Shown piece after piece: positions 37,755-46,805 of a stretch of DNA of 64,000 bases. The notes under the pieces were generated by a model. It worked only from the letters and a program-made list of their open reading frames with translations. It was not told where the DNA came from and did no database searches. Position 1 is the stretch's first letter, and every line of letters begins with the position of its first letter. The DNA comes from Streptomyces sp. NBRC 110028 (GTDB lineage Bacteria; Actinomycetota; Actinomycetes; Streptomycetales; Streptomycetaceae): positions 699,798 to 763,797 of the forward strand of contig NZ_BBUZ01000024.1 in assembly GCF_001417735.1 (NCBI RefSeq). The letters are read 5' to 3'. Both the position numbers and the translations under genes were made by a program.

Positions 37755-38711
37755 ATGGATCGATCCGCAGCAGTCCCCTCCTCCCCGTCCACGCCGCCCG
37801 CGCCCGCCTCGCCGCTCGCGCGCGCCGCGCGGTTCGTGTGGCTGACCGCACGCGTGCTCGAGCAGCGCCGGTTCGCGTATCACTTCCAGGACGCCGACGC
37901 CGAGCCGGTCGAGACCGCGCTCGCCGCGTACCTGGGCGCCGATGGGGGCTACGGCCACGCCCTGGAGCCGGATCTGCGCGGACCGGTGAGCCAGCCGCAG
38001 CACGCCGCGCACGCCCTGCGGGTGCTCGACGGGATCCGCCGCTGCGGCGGGCAGCGGGTCGAGCGGCTGTGCCGCTATCTGACCGCGATCTCCACCCGGG
38101 ACGGCGCACTGCCCGCGTGTCACCCGTCGCTGCGCGACTACCCGGCCGCCCCCTGGATCCGGCCGGCGGACCATCCGCGCGGCGATCTGCTGACCACCGG
38201 TCCTGTGGTGGGGCTGCTGCACCGCAACGAGGTGTGGCACGCCTGGCTGTTCCGGGCCACGGACTTCTGCTGGGCGGCGGTGACGGCGCTGGAGGAGGGC
38301 GCGCCGGCGCGTCCGTACGAGGTGGGGGCGGCCGTCGCCTTCCTGGACGGCGCGCCGGACCGGGCGCGCGCCGAGCAGATGGCCGAGCGGCTGGGCCGCC
38401 GGGTGCGGGAGCGGCGGCTGGTGGTGCTGGACCCCGAGCGCGCCGAGGACGACCCCCCGCCGCCCGGCCACGGCCCCGGTGAGCACACCTTCGTGTACGA
38501 CATCGCCCGTACGCCCGGCTCGCTGGCCCGCCGCTGGTTCACCGACGCGGAGGTGGAGCGCTCGCTGGACTTCCTGGCGGACGCGCAGCGGGAGGACGGC
38601 GGCTGGCCGGTCCGGCGGCGGACCTGGACCGCGGGGGCGGCTCTGGAGTGGCGGCCGGTGGTGACCGTCGAGGCGCTGCTCACGCTGCGCGCCTACGGGC
38701 GGGCGGTCTGA
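37755..38711 (+). CDS. Prenyltransferase/squalene-oxidase-repeat-like hypothetical protein
   Basis: A 318-residue protein with an alpha/alpha-toroid look: repeats such as [15 protein letters not shown] and [12 protein letters not shown] resemble the QW/PFTB repeats of terpenoid cyclases and prenyltransferases. The catalytic DXDD or DCTAE motif of cyclases is absent. ATG 37755 is the first start after a 79-bp divergent gap with DUF3046. Probably conserved in Streptomyces; function unknown. Confidence 0.75.
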   Translation: MDRSAAVPSSPSTPPAPASPLARAARFVWLTARVLEQRRFAYHFQDADAEPVETALAAYLGADGGYGHALEPDLRGPVSQPQHAAHALRVLDGIRRCGGQRVERLCRYLTAISTRDGALPACHPSLRDYPAAPWIRPADHPRGDLLTTGPVVGLLHRNEVWHAWLFRATDFCWAAVTALEEGAPARPYEVGAAVAFLDGAPDRARAEQMAERLGRRVRERRLVVLDPERAEDDPPPPGHGPGEHTFVYDIARTPGSLARRWFTDAEVERSLDFLADAQREDGGWPVRRRTWTAGAALEWRPVVTVEALLTLRAYGRAV

Positions 38712-38765
38712 GAGGTCGCCGCACTGACCTGCGAAGACGACTCGTTGTCAGTGGGGCGGTGCACG

Positions 38766-41700
38766 ATGGGGGGCATGGCACGGTCGGCGCTGCACGCATT
38801 GTCCCCGGCCACCCGCGGGTGGTTCACGGGCGCCTTCACCGCGCCCACGGCCGCCCAGGAGGGGGCCTGGCGGGCGATCGGCGAGGGCTCGGACGTGCTG
38901 GTGGTCGCCCCGACCGGCTCCGGCAAGACGCTGGCGGCGTTCCTGGCGGCGCTGGACCGGCTGGCCGCCGAGCCTCCGCCCGCCGAGGCCCGCAAGCGCT
39001 GCCGGGTGCTGTATGTGTCGCCGCTGAAGGCCCTGGCGGTGGATGTGGAGCGCAATCTGCGCAGCCCGCTCACCGGCATCCGGCACGAATCGGCGCGCCT
39101 GGGCCTGCCCGAGCCGGAGATCCGGGTGGGCATCCGCTCGGGCGACACCCCGGCCGCCGAGCGCCGCGCCCTGGCCACCCGCCCACCGGACATCCTCATC
39201 ACCACCCCCGAGTCACTGTTCCTGATGCTCACCTCCGCCACCCGGGAGGCGCTGCGCGGCGTGGAGACGGTGATCCTGGACGAGGTGCACGCCGTCGCGG
39301 GGACGAAACGCGGCGCGCATCTGGCCCTGTCCCTGGAGCGGCTGGACGAGCTGCTGGAGCGGCCCGCCCGGCGGATCGGCCTGTCGGCGACGGTGCGCCC
39401 GGTGGACGAGGTGGCGCGCTATCTGTCGCCGCGGCGCGCGGTGGAGATCGTCCAGCCGCCCTCGGGCAAGGAGTTCGACCTGTCGGTGGTCGTCCCCGTC
39501 GAGGATCTGGGGGAGCTGGGCGGCTCCCCGGCCCAGGACGGGCAGCCGGGCGAGAAGCCGTCGATCTGGCCGCATGTGGAGGAGCGGATCGCCGATCTCG
39601 TCCAGGCGCACCGGTCCACGATCGTCTTCGCCAACTCCCGCCGGCTGGCCGAGCGGCTGTGCAACCGGCTCAACGAGATCGCCTACGAGCGGGCCACCGG
39701 TGAGGCGCTGCCCGAGGACCACTCCCCCGCCGAGCTGATGGCGGAGGCCGGTGCGGCCCGTGGCGCGCCCGCGCTGCTCGCCCGCGCCCACCACGGCTCG
39801 GTGTCCAAGGAGCAGCGGGCCCTGGTCGAGGAGGATCTGAAGGCGGGCCGGCTGCCCGCCGTCGTGGCCACCTCCAGCCTGGAGCTGGGCATCGACATGG
39901 GCGCGGTGGACCTGGTGATCCAGGTCGAGTCGCCGCCCTCGGTGGCCTCCGGGCTGCAGCGGGTGGGCCGGGCGGGCCACCAGGTGGGCGCGGTCTCCAC
40001 CGGTGTGGTGTTCCCCAAATACCGCGGCGATCTGGTGCAGGCTGCGGTGGTCACCGAGCGGATGCGGGAAGGAGCCATCGAGTCGCTGCGGGTGCCCGCG
40101 AACCCGCTGGACGTGCTCGCCCAGCAGCTCATCGCCATGACGGCCATGGACAGCTGGGACGTGGAGGAGCTGCTGGCCCTGGTCCGCCGCGCCGCCCCGT
40201 TCGCCTCGCTCCCGGAGTCGGCGTACACCTCGGTCCTCGACATGCTCGCGGGCCGCTATCCCTCCGACGCCTTCGCCGAGCTGCGGCCGCGCCTGGTGTG
40301 GGACCGGGTCGCCCATACGGTCACGGGGCGGCCGGGGGCGCAGCGGCTCGCGGTGACCTCCGGCGGCACCATCCCCGACCGCGGGCTGTTCGGCGTCTTC
40401 CTGGCGGGCGCGGACCCGAAGAAGGGCGGCGGCCAATCCGATACAGCAGCGCGAAGCGCCTCCACTCGGGGCGGTGGCGGGCGACGGGTGGGCGAGCTGG
40501 ACGAGGAGATGGTCTACGAGTCCCGGGTGGGCGATGTGTTCACCCTGGGCACCACGTCCTGGCGGATCGAGGACATCACCCGCGACCGCGTCCTGGTCTC
40601 CCCCGCTCCCGGCGTCCCCGGCCGGCTCCCCTTCTGGAAGGGCGACCAGCTCGGCCGCCCGCTGGAGCTGGGCCGGGCACTGGGCGCGTTCCTGCGGGAG
40701 GTCGGCGCCCTCGCCCCCGAGAAGGCCCGGGAGCGGCTGCTGGCCGCCGGGCTCGACGCCTGGGCCGCCGGCAACGTGATCGCGTACCTCGACGAACAGC
40801 GCCAGGCCTGCGGCCATGTGCCGGACGACCGGACGATCGTGGTGGAGCGCTTCCGTGACGAGCTGGGCGACTGGCGCGTGGTGGTCCACTCCCCCTTCGG
40901 GGCCCAGGTCCACGCCCCCTGGGCGCTCGCGCTCGGCGCGCGGCTGTCCGAGCGGTACGGCATGGACGCCCAGGTGATGCACGCGGACGACGGCATCGTG
41001 CTGCGGCTGCCCGACGCGGACCTCATGGGCCTGGACCTGCTGGACGCGGATCCGATGCGGCAGGGCACCGAGTACGACGGCGAGCAGTGCCCCATCGGCG
41101 CGGCCGATGTCGCCTTCGACCAGGGCGAGGTGTCCCAGATCGTCACCGACCAGGTCGGCGGCTCGGCCCTGTTCGCCTCCCGGTTCCGCGAATGCGCCGC
41201 CCGCGCCCTGCTGTTGCCGCGCCGCGACCCCGGCAAGCGCACCCCGCTGTGGCAGCAGCGCCAGCGCGCCGCCCAGCTCCTCCAGGTGGCGAGCGAGTTC
41301 GGTTCGTTCCCCATCGTCCTGGAGGCCGTCCGCGAATGTCTTCAGGACGTCTTCGACGTGCCCGGCCTCACCGAGCTGATGGGCGACATCGAGGCGCGTC
41401 GGGTGCGGCTGGTGGAGGTGACCACCCCGGAGCCGTCCCCCTTCGCCCGCTCGCTGCTCTTCGGCTACGTCGCGCAGTTCCTTTACGAGGGCGACTCGCC
41501 GCTGGCCGAGCGGCGCGCCGCGGCCCTGTCCCTGGACTCGCGGCTGCTGGCCGAGCTGCTGGGCCAGGCCGAGCTGCGCGAGCTGCTGGACGCCGATGTC
41601 CTGGCCGAGCTGGAGTGCGAGCTGCAATGGCTCACCGAGGACCGCCGGGTCAAGGACGCCGAGGGCGTCGCCGATCTGCTGCGGCTGCTCGGCCCGCTCA

Positions 41701-43544
41701 CCGGCGCCGAGCTGGCCGGGCGCGGCGCCGAACCGGCGTGGGCGGAGGAGCTGGAGCGGGCCCGGCGCGCCATCCGGGTCCGTATCGCGGGCGAGGAGCA
41801 CTGGGCGGCCGTCGAGGACGCGGGGCGGCTGCGCGACGCGCTGGGTACGGCGCTGCCGGTCGGCGTCCCCGAGGCGTTCACCGAACCGGTCGCGGACCCG
41901 CTCGGCGATCTGCTGGCCCGTTACGCCCGCACCCACGGCCCGTTCACCTCCGCCGAGGCGGCCGCCCGGCTGGGCCTGGGCTCGGCCGTCACCGACGGCG
42001 CGCTGCAGCGCCTGGCCGCGAGCGGCCGCGTCGTCCAGGGCGAATTCCGCCCACCCGTCGCCCACCACCACCCTTCTGACGATGCGCTTCGCGCGCCCTC
42101 CTTCTTGGGCCTGGGACAGGAGTGGTGTGACGCCGCCGTGCTGCGCCGGCTGCGCCGCCGCTCGCTGGCCGCGCTGCGCCAGGAGCTGGAGCCCGTACCG
42201 CCCTCGGCGCTCGCCGCCTTCCTCCCCCAGTGGCAGCATCTGGGCACCCACAGCCTGCGGGGCGTCGACGGGCTGGTGCGCGCCATCGAGCAGCTGCAGG
42301 GCGCGCCGGTCCCGGCGTCCGCCCTGGAGAAGCTCGTCCTGCCCTCCCGGGTCGGCGACTACAGCCCGACGATGCTTGACGAGCTGACCGCCACCGGTGA
42401 GGTCGTCTGGGCCGGGGCGGGCGCGCTGCCCGGCAAGGACGGCTGGGTCAGCCTCCATCTCGCCGAGACGGCGCCGCTGCTCCTGCACATCCCCCACCCC
42501 TTCGAGGCGGAGCCGCTCCACCAGGCCGTGCTGGACGCGCTGGCCGGGGGCTTCGGTCTGTTCTTCCGGCAGATCGCCGAGCAGGTCCGGGCCGCCGGTC
42601 ACGAGTTCCAGGACGCTCAGCTCGCCGAGGCGATATGGGATCTGGCCTGGTCCGGGCGGCTCACCGGCGACACCCTGGCCCCGCTGCGCTCCCTGCTCGG
42701 CTCGGGCCGCACCGCGGGCGCCACCGCCCACCGCGCCAAGCGCTCGGTCCCCCGGGGCCGGTACGGCACGCTGACCGGGCGCACCGGCCGCCCCACCGCC
42801 TCGCGCAGCGGGCCGCCGACCGTCGCCGGACGCTGGTCGCTGCTGCCGGAGCGCGAGCCCGAGCCCACCCACCGGGCGCACGCCCTGGCGCGCACCCTGC
42901 TGGACCGGCACGGCGTGGTCACCCGCGGGGCGGTCGCCGCCGAAGGGGTCGAGGGCGGCTTCTCCGCCGCGTACCGGGTGCTGTCCGCCTTCGAGGAGAC
43001 CGGCCAGGCGCGCCGCGGCTATGTGGTGGAGGGGCTGGGCGCCGCGCAGTTCGCGATGGACGGCGCGGTCGACCGGCTGCGCGCGGTCAGCACGGCGCGC
43101 GACCGGGCGGCGGGCGCGGCCTTCGGCGGTCAGCCGGGGCCGTCCTCCGCGCGCACCGTCGTCCTTGCCGCCGCCGACCCCGCCAACGCGTACGGCGCGG
43201 CCCTCCCCTGGCCCGATCCGCCCGAGGGCGCGAACCACCGGCCGGGCCGCAAGGCGGGTGCGCTGGTGGTGCTCGCCGACGGCGAGCTGAGCCTCTACAT
43301 GGAGCGCGGCGGCAAGACCCTGCTCGCCTGGCCCGCGGGCGAGGCGGAGGCGGCGTCGCCGGAGGACGACGCCCGGCTGCGTACCGCGGTGGAGGCCCTG
43401 GCCCAGTCGGCCCGCGCGGGCGCCCTCGGCTCGGTGACCGTCGAGCGGGTCAACGGCGCCGCGGCGCTGTCCTCGCCGATCGGCCGCGTCCTGGAGGCCG
43501 CGGGCTTCCACGCGACCCCGCGCGGCCTGCGGCTGCGTCCCTGA
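38766..43544 (+). CDS. lhr: Large Lhr-type superfamily 2 helicase
   Basis: A 1592-residue ATP-dependent 3'-5' helicase. The Lhr core has Walker A APTGSGKTLAA, motif Ia YVSPLKALA, DEAH-type ILDEVHAVAG, SAT motif GLSATVRP and motif VI LQRVGRAGHQVG, then winged-helix and Lhr-specific domains. The last 700 residues form the extension known in mycobacterial Lhr. Starts are possible at ATG 38766 (gggg nine bases upstream, preferred) and ATG 38775. Two short segments absent from typical relatives (residues about 557-571 and 1096-1116) are encoded by related repeats. It is followed by a Nei-type glycosylase gene after 9 bp. Confidence 0.93.
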   Translation: MGGMARSALHALSPATRGWFTGAFTAPTAAQEGAWRAIGEGSDVLVVAPTGSGKTLAAFLAALDRLAAEPPPAEARKRCRVLYVSPLKALAVDVERNLRSPLTGIRHESARLGLPEPEIRVGIRSGDTPAAERRALATRPPDILITTPESLFLMLTSATREALRGVETVILDEVHAVAGTKRGAHLALSLERLDELLERPARRIGLSATVRPVDEVARYLSPRRAVEIVQPPSGKEFDLSVVVPVEDLGELGGSPAQDGQPGEKPSIWPHVEERIADLVQAHRSTIVFANSRRLAERLCNRLNEIAYERATGEALPEDHSPAELMAEAGAARGAPALLARAHHGSVSKEQRALVEEDLKAGRLPAVVATSSLELGIDMGAVDLVIQVESPPSVASGLQRVGRAGHQVGAVSTGVVFPKYRGDLVQAAVVTERMREGAIESLRVPANPLDVLAQQLIAMTAMDSWDVEELLALVRRAAPFASLPESAYTSVLDMLAGRYPSDAFAELRPRLVWDRVAHTVTGRPGAQRLAVTSGGTIPDRGLFGVFLAGADPKKGGGQSDTAARSASTRGGGGRRVGELDEEMVYESRVGDVFTLGTTSWRIEDITRDRVLVSPAPGVPGRLPFWKGDQLGRPLELGRALGAFLREVGALAPEKARERLLAAGLDAWAAGNVIAYLDEQRQACGHVPDDRTIVVERFRDELGDWRVVVHSPFGAQVHAPWALALGARLSERYGMDAQVMHADDGIVLRLPDADLMGLDLLDADPMRQGTEYDGEQCPIGAADVAFDQGEVSQIVTDQVGGSALFASRFRECAARALLLPRRDPGKRTPLWQQRQRAAQLLQVASEFGSFPIVLEAVRECLQDVFDVPGLTELMGDIEARRVRLVEVTTPEPSPFARSLLFGYVAQFLYEGDSPLAERRAAALSLDSRLLAELLGQAELRELLDADVLAELECELQWLTEDRRVKDAEGVADLLRLLGPLTGAELAGRGAEPAWAEELERARRAIRVRIAGEEHWAAVEDAGRLRDALGTALPVGVPEAFTEPVADPLGDLLARYARTHGPFTSAEAAARLGLGSAVTDGALQRLAASGRVVQGEFRPPVAHHHPSDDALRAPSFLGLGQEWCDAAVLRRLRRRSLAALRQELEPVPPSALAAFLPQWQHLGTHSLRGVDGLVRAIEQLQGAPVPASALEKLVLPSRVGDYSPTMLDELTATGEVVWAGAGALPGKDGWVSLHLAETAPLLLHIPHPFEAEPLHQAVLDALAGGFGLFFRQIAEQVRAAGHEFQDAQLAEAIWDLAWSGRLTGDTLAPLRSLLGSGRTAGATAHRAKRSVPRGRYGTLTGRTGRPTASRSGPPTVAGRWSLLPEREPEPTHRAHALARTLLDRHGVVTRGAVAAEGVEGGFSAAYRVLSAFEETGQARRGYVVEGLGAAQFAMDGAVDRLRAVSTARDRAAGAAFGGQPGPSSARTVVLAAADPANAYGAALPWPDPPEGANHRPGRKAGALVVLADGELSLYMERGGKTLLAWPAGEAEAASPEDDARLRTAVEALAQSARAGALGSVTVERVNGAAALSSPIGRVLEAAGFHATPRGLRLRP
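40449..40494 (+). repeat. Short interspersed repeat copy A inside lhr
   Basis: Contains gcgcgaagcgc (40449-40459) and, after about 13 bp, a 22-bp tract at 40473-40494. An inverted related copy is at 42048-42094. The extra 45 bp (40434-40478) relative to typical lhr encode 15 residues in frame. Confidence 0.7.
42048..42094 (-). repeat. Short interspersed repeat copy B inside lhr, inverted
   Basis: The reverse complement has gcgcgaagcgc (42084-42094) and a 22-bp tract (42048-42069) matching copy A in 21 of 22 positions. The lhr frame stays open through it, adding about 20 residues (PPVAHHHPSDDALRAPSFLG). Confidence 0.7.
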
Positions 43545-43553
43545 GGGGGCCAG

Positions 43554-44354
43554 ATGCCCGAGGGAGACACCGTCTGGCAGACGGCCCGGCGCCTCCACGA
43601 CGCGCTGGCGGGCCCGCCGCTCACCGGCTGCGACCTGCGGGTGCCCCGGCTGGCGACCGTCGACCTCACCGGCCGCCGGGTCTTCGAGGTGGTCGCGCGC
43701 GGCAAGCACCTGCTCACCCGGGTGGAGGGCGGGCTGACCCTCCACTCCCATCTGCGGATGGACGGCGCCTGGCTGGTGTACGGCCACGGCGAGCGCTGGC
43801 GCGGCGGCCCGCACCATCAGATCCGCGCCATCCTGGCCACGGCCGAGCGCACCGCCGTCGGCTACCGCCTCCCGGTCCTGGAGCTGCTGCGCACCGCGGA
43901 GGAAGACCGTGCGGTGGGCCATCTCGGGCCCGACCTCCTCGGCCCGGACTGGGATCCGGACGAGGCGCTGAGACGGCTGCTCGCCGATCCGTCCCGCACG
44001 GTGGGCGAGGCGCTGCTGGACCAGCGCAACCTGGCCGGGATCGGCAATGTGTACAAGTGCGAGCTGTGTTTCCTGCTGCGGATCCCGCCCTGGCTGCCGA
44101 TCGGCCGCGTCCCCTCCCCCGAGCGGCTGGTGGTCCTCGCCAAGCGGCTTCTGGAGGCGAACCGGACGCGCCGGGCCCGGGTCACCACGCCCCACGATCG
44201 CCCCGGCCGGCGGTTGTGGGTGTACGGCCGTGCCGGGCGGCCCTGTCCGCGCTGCGGTTCGCCGGTGCGCGCGACGGACCAGGGCACCGCGGGTCAGGAG
44301 CGTACGACCTTCTGGTGTCCGGGGTGCCAGCCGGAGCCGCCCCCGCCAGAGTAA
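43554..44354 (+). CDS. Fpg/Nei-family DNA glycosylase/AP lyase (Nei2-like)
   Basis: A 266-residue base-excision repair enzyme removing oxidised bases. The N-terminus MPEGDTVWQTARRL gives catalytic Pro2 and Glu3, and GKHLLTRVEGGLTLHSHLRM includes the conserved Lys. The helix-two-turn-helix is LLDQRNLAGIGNVYKCELCF and the zinc finger has Cys pairs CPRC and CPGC. It starts 9 bp after the lhr stop, so it is probably cotranscribed with the helicase, a pairing that suggests joint work on damaged DNA. Confidence 0.93.
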   Translation: MPEGDTVWQTARRLHDALAGPPLTGCDLRVPRLATVDLTGRRVFEVVARGKHLLTRVEGGLTLHSHLRMDGAWLVYGHGERWRGGPHHQIRAILATAERTAVGYRLPVLELLRTAEEDRAVGHLGPDLLGPDWDPDEALRRLLADPSRTVGEALLDQRNLAGIGNVYKCELCFLLRIPPWLPIGRVPSPERLVVLAKRLLEANRTRRARVTTPHDRPGRRLWVYGRAGRPCPRCGSPVRATDQGTAGQERTTFWCPGCQPEPPPPE

Positions 44355-44355
44355 T

Positions 44356-44368
44356 TGACGGGTCGTCA
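44356..44368. promoter_or_regulatory. Inverted repeat upstream of the SDR gene, possible TetR-type operator
   Basis: tgacgggtcgtca has 5-bp arms around ggt and overlaps a ttgacg hexamer, 23 bp before the SDR start. Many actinobacterial oxidoreductase genes carry such TGACG-CGTCA sites; no regulator gene is adjacent. Confidence 0.4.
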
Positions 44369-44390
44369 GATCCGGTCGTACCGTCGGCGC

Positions 44391-45179
44391 ATGACCGTCA
44401 CGGCGTACGACCTCACCGGCCGCACCGCACTGGTCACCGGCGCCGCGAGCGGCATCGGCCGGGCGACCGCCGTCCTGCTGGCGGCGGCCGGAGCGGTCGT
44501 GCACTGCGCCGATCTGGACGAGAAGGGCGCCCGGCGGACCGCGGAGCGCATCACCGCCGACGGCGGCGGCGCCCACGCCCACCCTCTCGACGTCACCGAC
44601 CGCGCCCAGGTCGCGGCGGTCGTCTCCGCCGCCGCCACGGCGGCCGTCCGCGATGGCGGCCATCTCGCCGTGATGGCCGCCATCGCCGGGATCATGCACC
44701 GCAGCACGGTCCTGGAGACCGCCGAGGACGACCTGGACCGGGTGCTGGCGGTCAACTTCAAGGGGGTGCTGTACGGCTGCCAGGAGGCGGCCCGCGCCAT
44801 GGTCGACCACGGCGCCGGCGGGTCCATCGTCACCATGGCCTCCGGCGCGATCGACTCCGGCACCCCCGGCCTGCTGTGCTACGGCGTCGCCAAGGCCGCC
44901 GTGGTCCAGCTGACCCGGACTCTCGCCGCCGAGGTGGGACCCCACGGCATCCGTGTCAACGCGGTCGCCCCGGGCTGGGTCCGTACGCCCATGACACGGC
45001 GCGGCACCGCCGAGGAGCAGCGGCGCGTCGAGGCTCCCATGGTCCGCCACGCACCGCTGGGGCGGGTGGGCGAGCCGGAGGACGTCGCCCACGCGGTCCT
45101 GCACCTGGCGTCGGACGCCTCCGCGTTCACGACCGGCCAGATCCTGCGCCCGAATGGCGGAGTCGCGATGCCCTGGTGA
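44391..45179 (+). CDS. Short-chain dehydrogenase/reductase (SDR)
   Basis: A 262-residue classical SDR. NAD(P) motif TGAASGIG, the Asp in HCADLDEKG that favours NAD, the structural NAG-like motif replaced by AAIAGIM, and the YGVAK catalytic Tyr/Lys are visible, with APGWVRTPM near the C-terminus. ATG 44391 gives the standard length. The catalytic Ser before Tyr appears as MASGAIDSG. Substrate unknown. Its last 53 bp overlap the 3' end of the convergent small membrane protein gene. Confidence 0.88.
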   Translation: MTVTAYDLTGRTALVTGAASGIGRATAVLLAAAGAVVHCADLDEKGARRTAERITADGGGAHAHPLDVTDRAQVAAVVSAAATAAVRDGGHLAVMAAIAGIMHRSTVLETAEDDLDRVLAVNFKGVLYGCQEAARAMVDHGAGGSIVTMASGAIDSGTPGLLCYGVAKAAVVQLTRTLAAEVGPHGIRVNAVAPGWVRTPMTRRGTAEEQRRVEAPMVRHAPLGRVGEPEDVAHAVLHLASDASAFTTGQILRPNGGVAMPW

Positions 45180-45402
45180 TCCGCTCGCGCACGCTTACGC
45201 GCCGGGGCGAGGGTCCGCAGTGCACGGGCAGCAGGCTCAGCCCCCAGCCGCCGACGGCGAACGCCCCCTCGATCGGTCCGGCCCCGGACGGCTGCACCGC
45301 CAGCCGGAGCACGGACCACCACCACAGACAGCCGAGAACGAGCGCGATCACCCATCGAACCGGCCTTCGGCGCAGCGTGCCGGCCCCTCCCACGGCTGCC
45401 AT
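45127..45402 (-). CDS. Small conserved membrane protein
   Basis: A 91-residue protein with two hydrophobic segments (WVIALVLGCLWWWSVLRLAV and GAFAVGGWGLSLLPVHC) and a basic C-terminus. The coding call is supported by a near-perfect ribosome site, aaggaggcagc, just before ATG 45402. Its 3' end overlaps the SDR gene by 53 bp on the other strand. No function known. Confidence 0.75.
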   Translation of the reverse strand: MAAVGGAGTLRRRPVRWVIALVLGCLWWWSVLRLAVQPSGAGPIEGAFAVGGWGLSLLPVHCGPSPRRVSVRERITRASRLRHSGAGSGRS

Positions 45403-45687
45403 GCTGCCTCCTTCGGGGGACTAGCGGGCGACGCTAGACGCCTGTTCGCGCGCGGCGGGAGGGCGCACAGAAGGCCCGTCAGCGCGTGTCGGACCCCCGC
45501 GCTCCCTCAGTGTGCCCAGCCGCACCGCGGGGCGCACCCAGAGCGGGGCACACCCGCGGCCGCCCCCTGAGCCGACATCCGTCAGCTCGCAGACTGTGCG
45601 GCCATCGCCGGAGGCCGGGGGGCCGTGCCCCGGCGATGACCACACAGGGTGCGAGCGGAACTACCGCTGTCCTGCCTGTCTCGTCAC

Positions 45688-46167
45688 TCAGTGTCCGTTG
45701 ACGTTCTCCGCCTGGAACATCCAGTGGTGCTTCTCCAGGTCACGAGTGACCCCGATGAGAATGTCCTGGGTCACCGGGTCCGGCTCATCCGTCGCGGCGA
45801 CGCGCTCGCGCATGCGCGAGATCACGGACCCCAGTGCGTCCACGAGCGCCCTCACGGCATCCGTGTCCTGGGTCCAGCCGTCCTTGACCGTGCCGACCGC
45901 GCTCTGCTTGGCCACCGTCTCGGCCCGTCCGTCCGGCGCGATCCCGAGCGCCGCGGCACGCTCCGCAACGGTGTCGGCATGCGTCCTGGCGGTCGACACC
46001 ACGTCGTCGAGCTGGAAGTGAACCGTGCGGAAACGCGGTCCGATGACCGTCCAGTGGATCTGCTTGCCCACCAGGGCGAGGTCGACGAGGTCGACGAGGG
46101 CGCCTTGCAGAGCGTCGCCGACGACCTTGAGATTTTCCTCAGCGAGCGGGCTCTTGACCACAGACAT
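45688..46167 (-). CDS. dpsC: Dps-family ferritin-like DNA/iron protein (DpsC-like)
   Basis: A 159-residue Dps. The intersubunit ferroxidase motif is complete: HWTVIGPRFRTVHFQLDD supplies two His and an Asp, and DTVAER the Glu. Streptomyces has three Dps proteins; the genomic position beside clgR corresponds to DpsC of S. coelicolor (SCO5756 from memory). ATG 46167 has aggagga upstream. It mineralises iron and condenses the nucleoid under osmotic and stationary stress. The 285 bp between it and the small membrane protein hold nothing I can support. Confidence 0.9.
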   Translation of the reverse strand: MSVVKSPLAEENLKVVGDALQGALVDLVDLALVGKQIHWTVIGPRFRTVHFQLDDVVSTARTHADTVAERAAALGIAPDGRAETVAKQSAVGTVKDGWTQDTDAVRALVDALGSVISRMRERVAATDEPDPVTQDILIGVTRDLEKHHWMFQAENVNGH

Positions 46168-46248
46168 CCACTTCCTCCTGTTCGACCGTTTGCCCCCCTT
46201 GATTACCTCTCCACCAGTCAGGTGACCGGAAAGCCGCCCATCAAACAT

Positions 46249-46284
46249 CGAGCCCCGGCCGGTATCGCTACCGACCGGGGCTCG
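46249..46284. terminator. Hairpin between clgR and dps
   Basis: Arms of 16 bp (46249-46264 and 46269-46284) with one mismatch and a 4-base loop, 28 bp after the clgR stop on the minus strand. Confidence 0.8.
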
Positions 46285-46312
46285 AAGAGCTTCCGCGCTG
46301 ACGTGGAGGCCG

Positions 46313-46696
46313 TCAGGCCGCCACGACGTCCACTGCCTCCTTGGGCGACTTGATGGTCACCCGCTCGTCCGGGACGCCCGTCACGGAGGTGACGGACACC
46401 GAATTGAGCATGGGCCGCATCGGTGCGGGCACCTTCTCGCTCGCCGTGGCCGACTCCGCCAGCTCCGCGAGCGACAGCTCGTCGCTGACCTCGCGCATGA
46501 CCTGTGACATCCGTACGTCCAGGGCGTCGCAGATCGCCGACAGCAGCTCGGACGAGGCTTCCTTCTGCCCGCGCTCGACCTCTGACAGATAGCCGAGCGA
46601 CACCCGGGCGGAGGAGGAAACCTCGCGCAGAGTACGGCCCTGGCGCTGGCGCTGCCGGCGCAGCACGTCACCCAGCAGGCGACGGAGCAGAATCAT
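46313..46696 (-). CDS. clgR: XRE-family transcriptional activator ClgR
   Basis: A 127-residue regulator of Clp protease, lon and stress genes. The HTH spans [19 protein letters not shown] to [12 protein letters not shown]. The C-terminus ends VDVVAA; in Streptomyces two terminal alanines target ClgR for ClpP1 degradation, closing a feedback loop. Start ATG 46696. It is separated from cinA by 109 bp and followed by a strong hairpin. Confidence 0.93.
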   Translation of the reverse strand: MILLRRLLGDVLRRQRQRQGRTLREVSSSARVSLGYLSEVERGQKEASSELLSAICDALDVRMSQVMREVSDELSLAELAESATASEKVPAPMRPMLNSVSVTSVTGVPDERVTIKSPKEAVDVVAA

Positions 46697-46805
46697 CGCT
46701 GGCTCCCTCCTCGGACCTCGGATCCGGATCCTTCTCGCCCCACCGTACCGCCTCTGGCTCTGCCCGTGCGGGGAGCGATGTCGTGTTCACTCAGGGCTGC
46801 AAACA

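Noticed and set aside
39213..45104. A 1963-codon open frame on the - strand
   Set aside because: Shadow of lhr, the glycosylase and SDR genes, with unnatural Gly/Arg/Gln-rich composition and no ribosome site.
45403..45687. Short frames in the gap before dps
   Set aside because: Low-complexity Arg/Pro/Ala translations in several frames and no ribosome site; nothing supportable in this gap.
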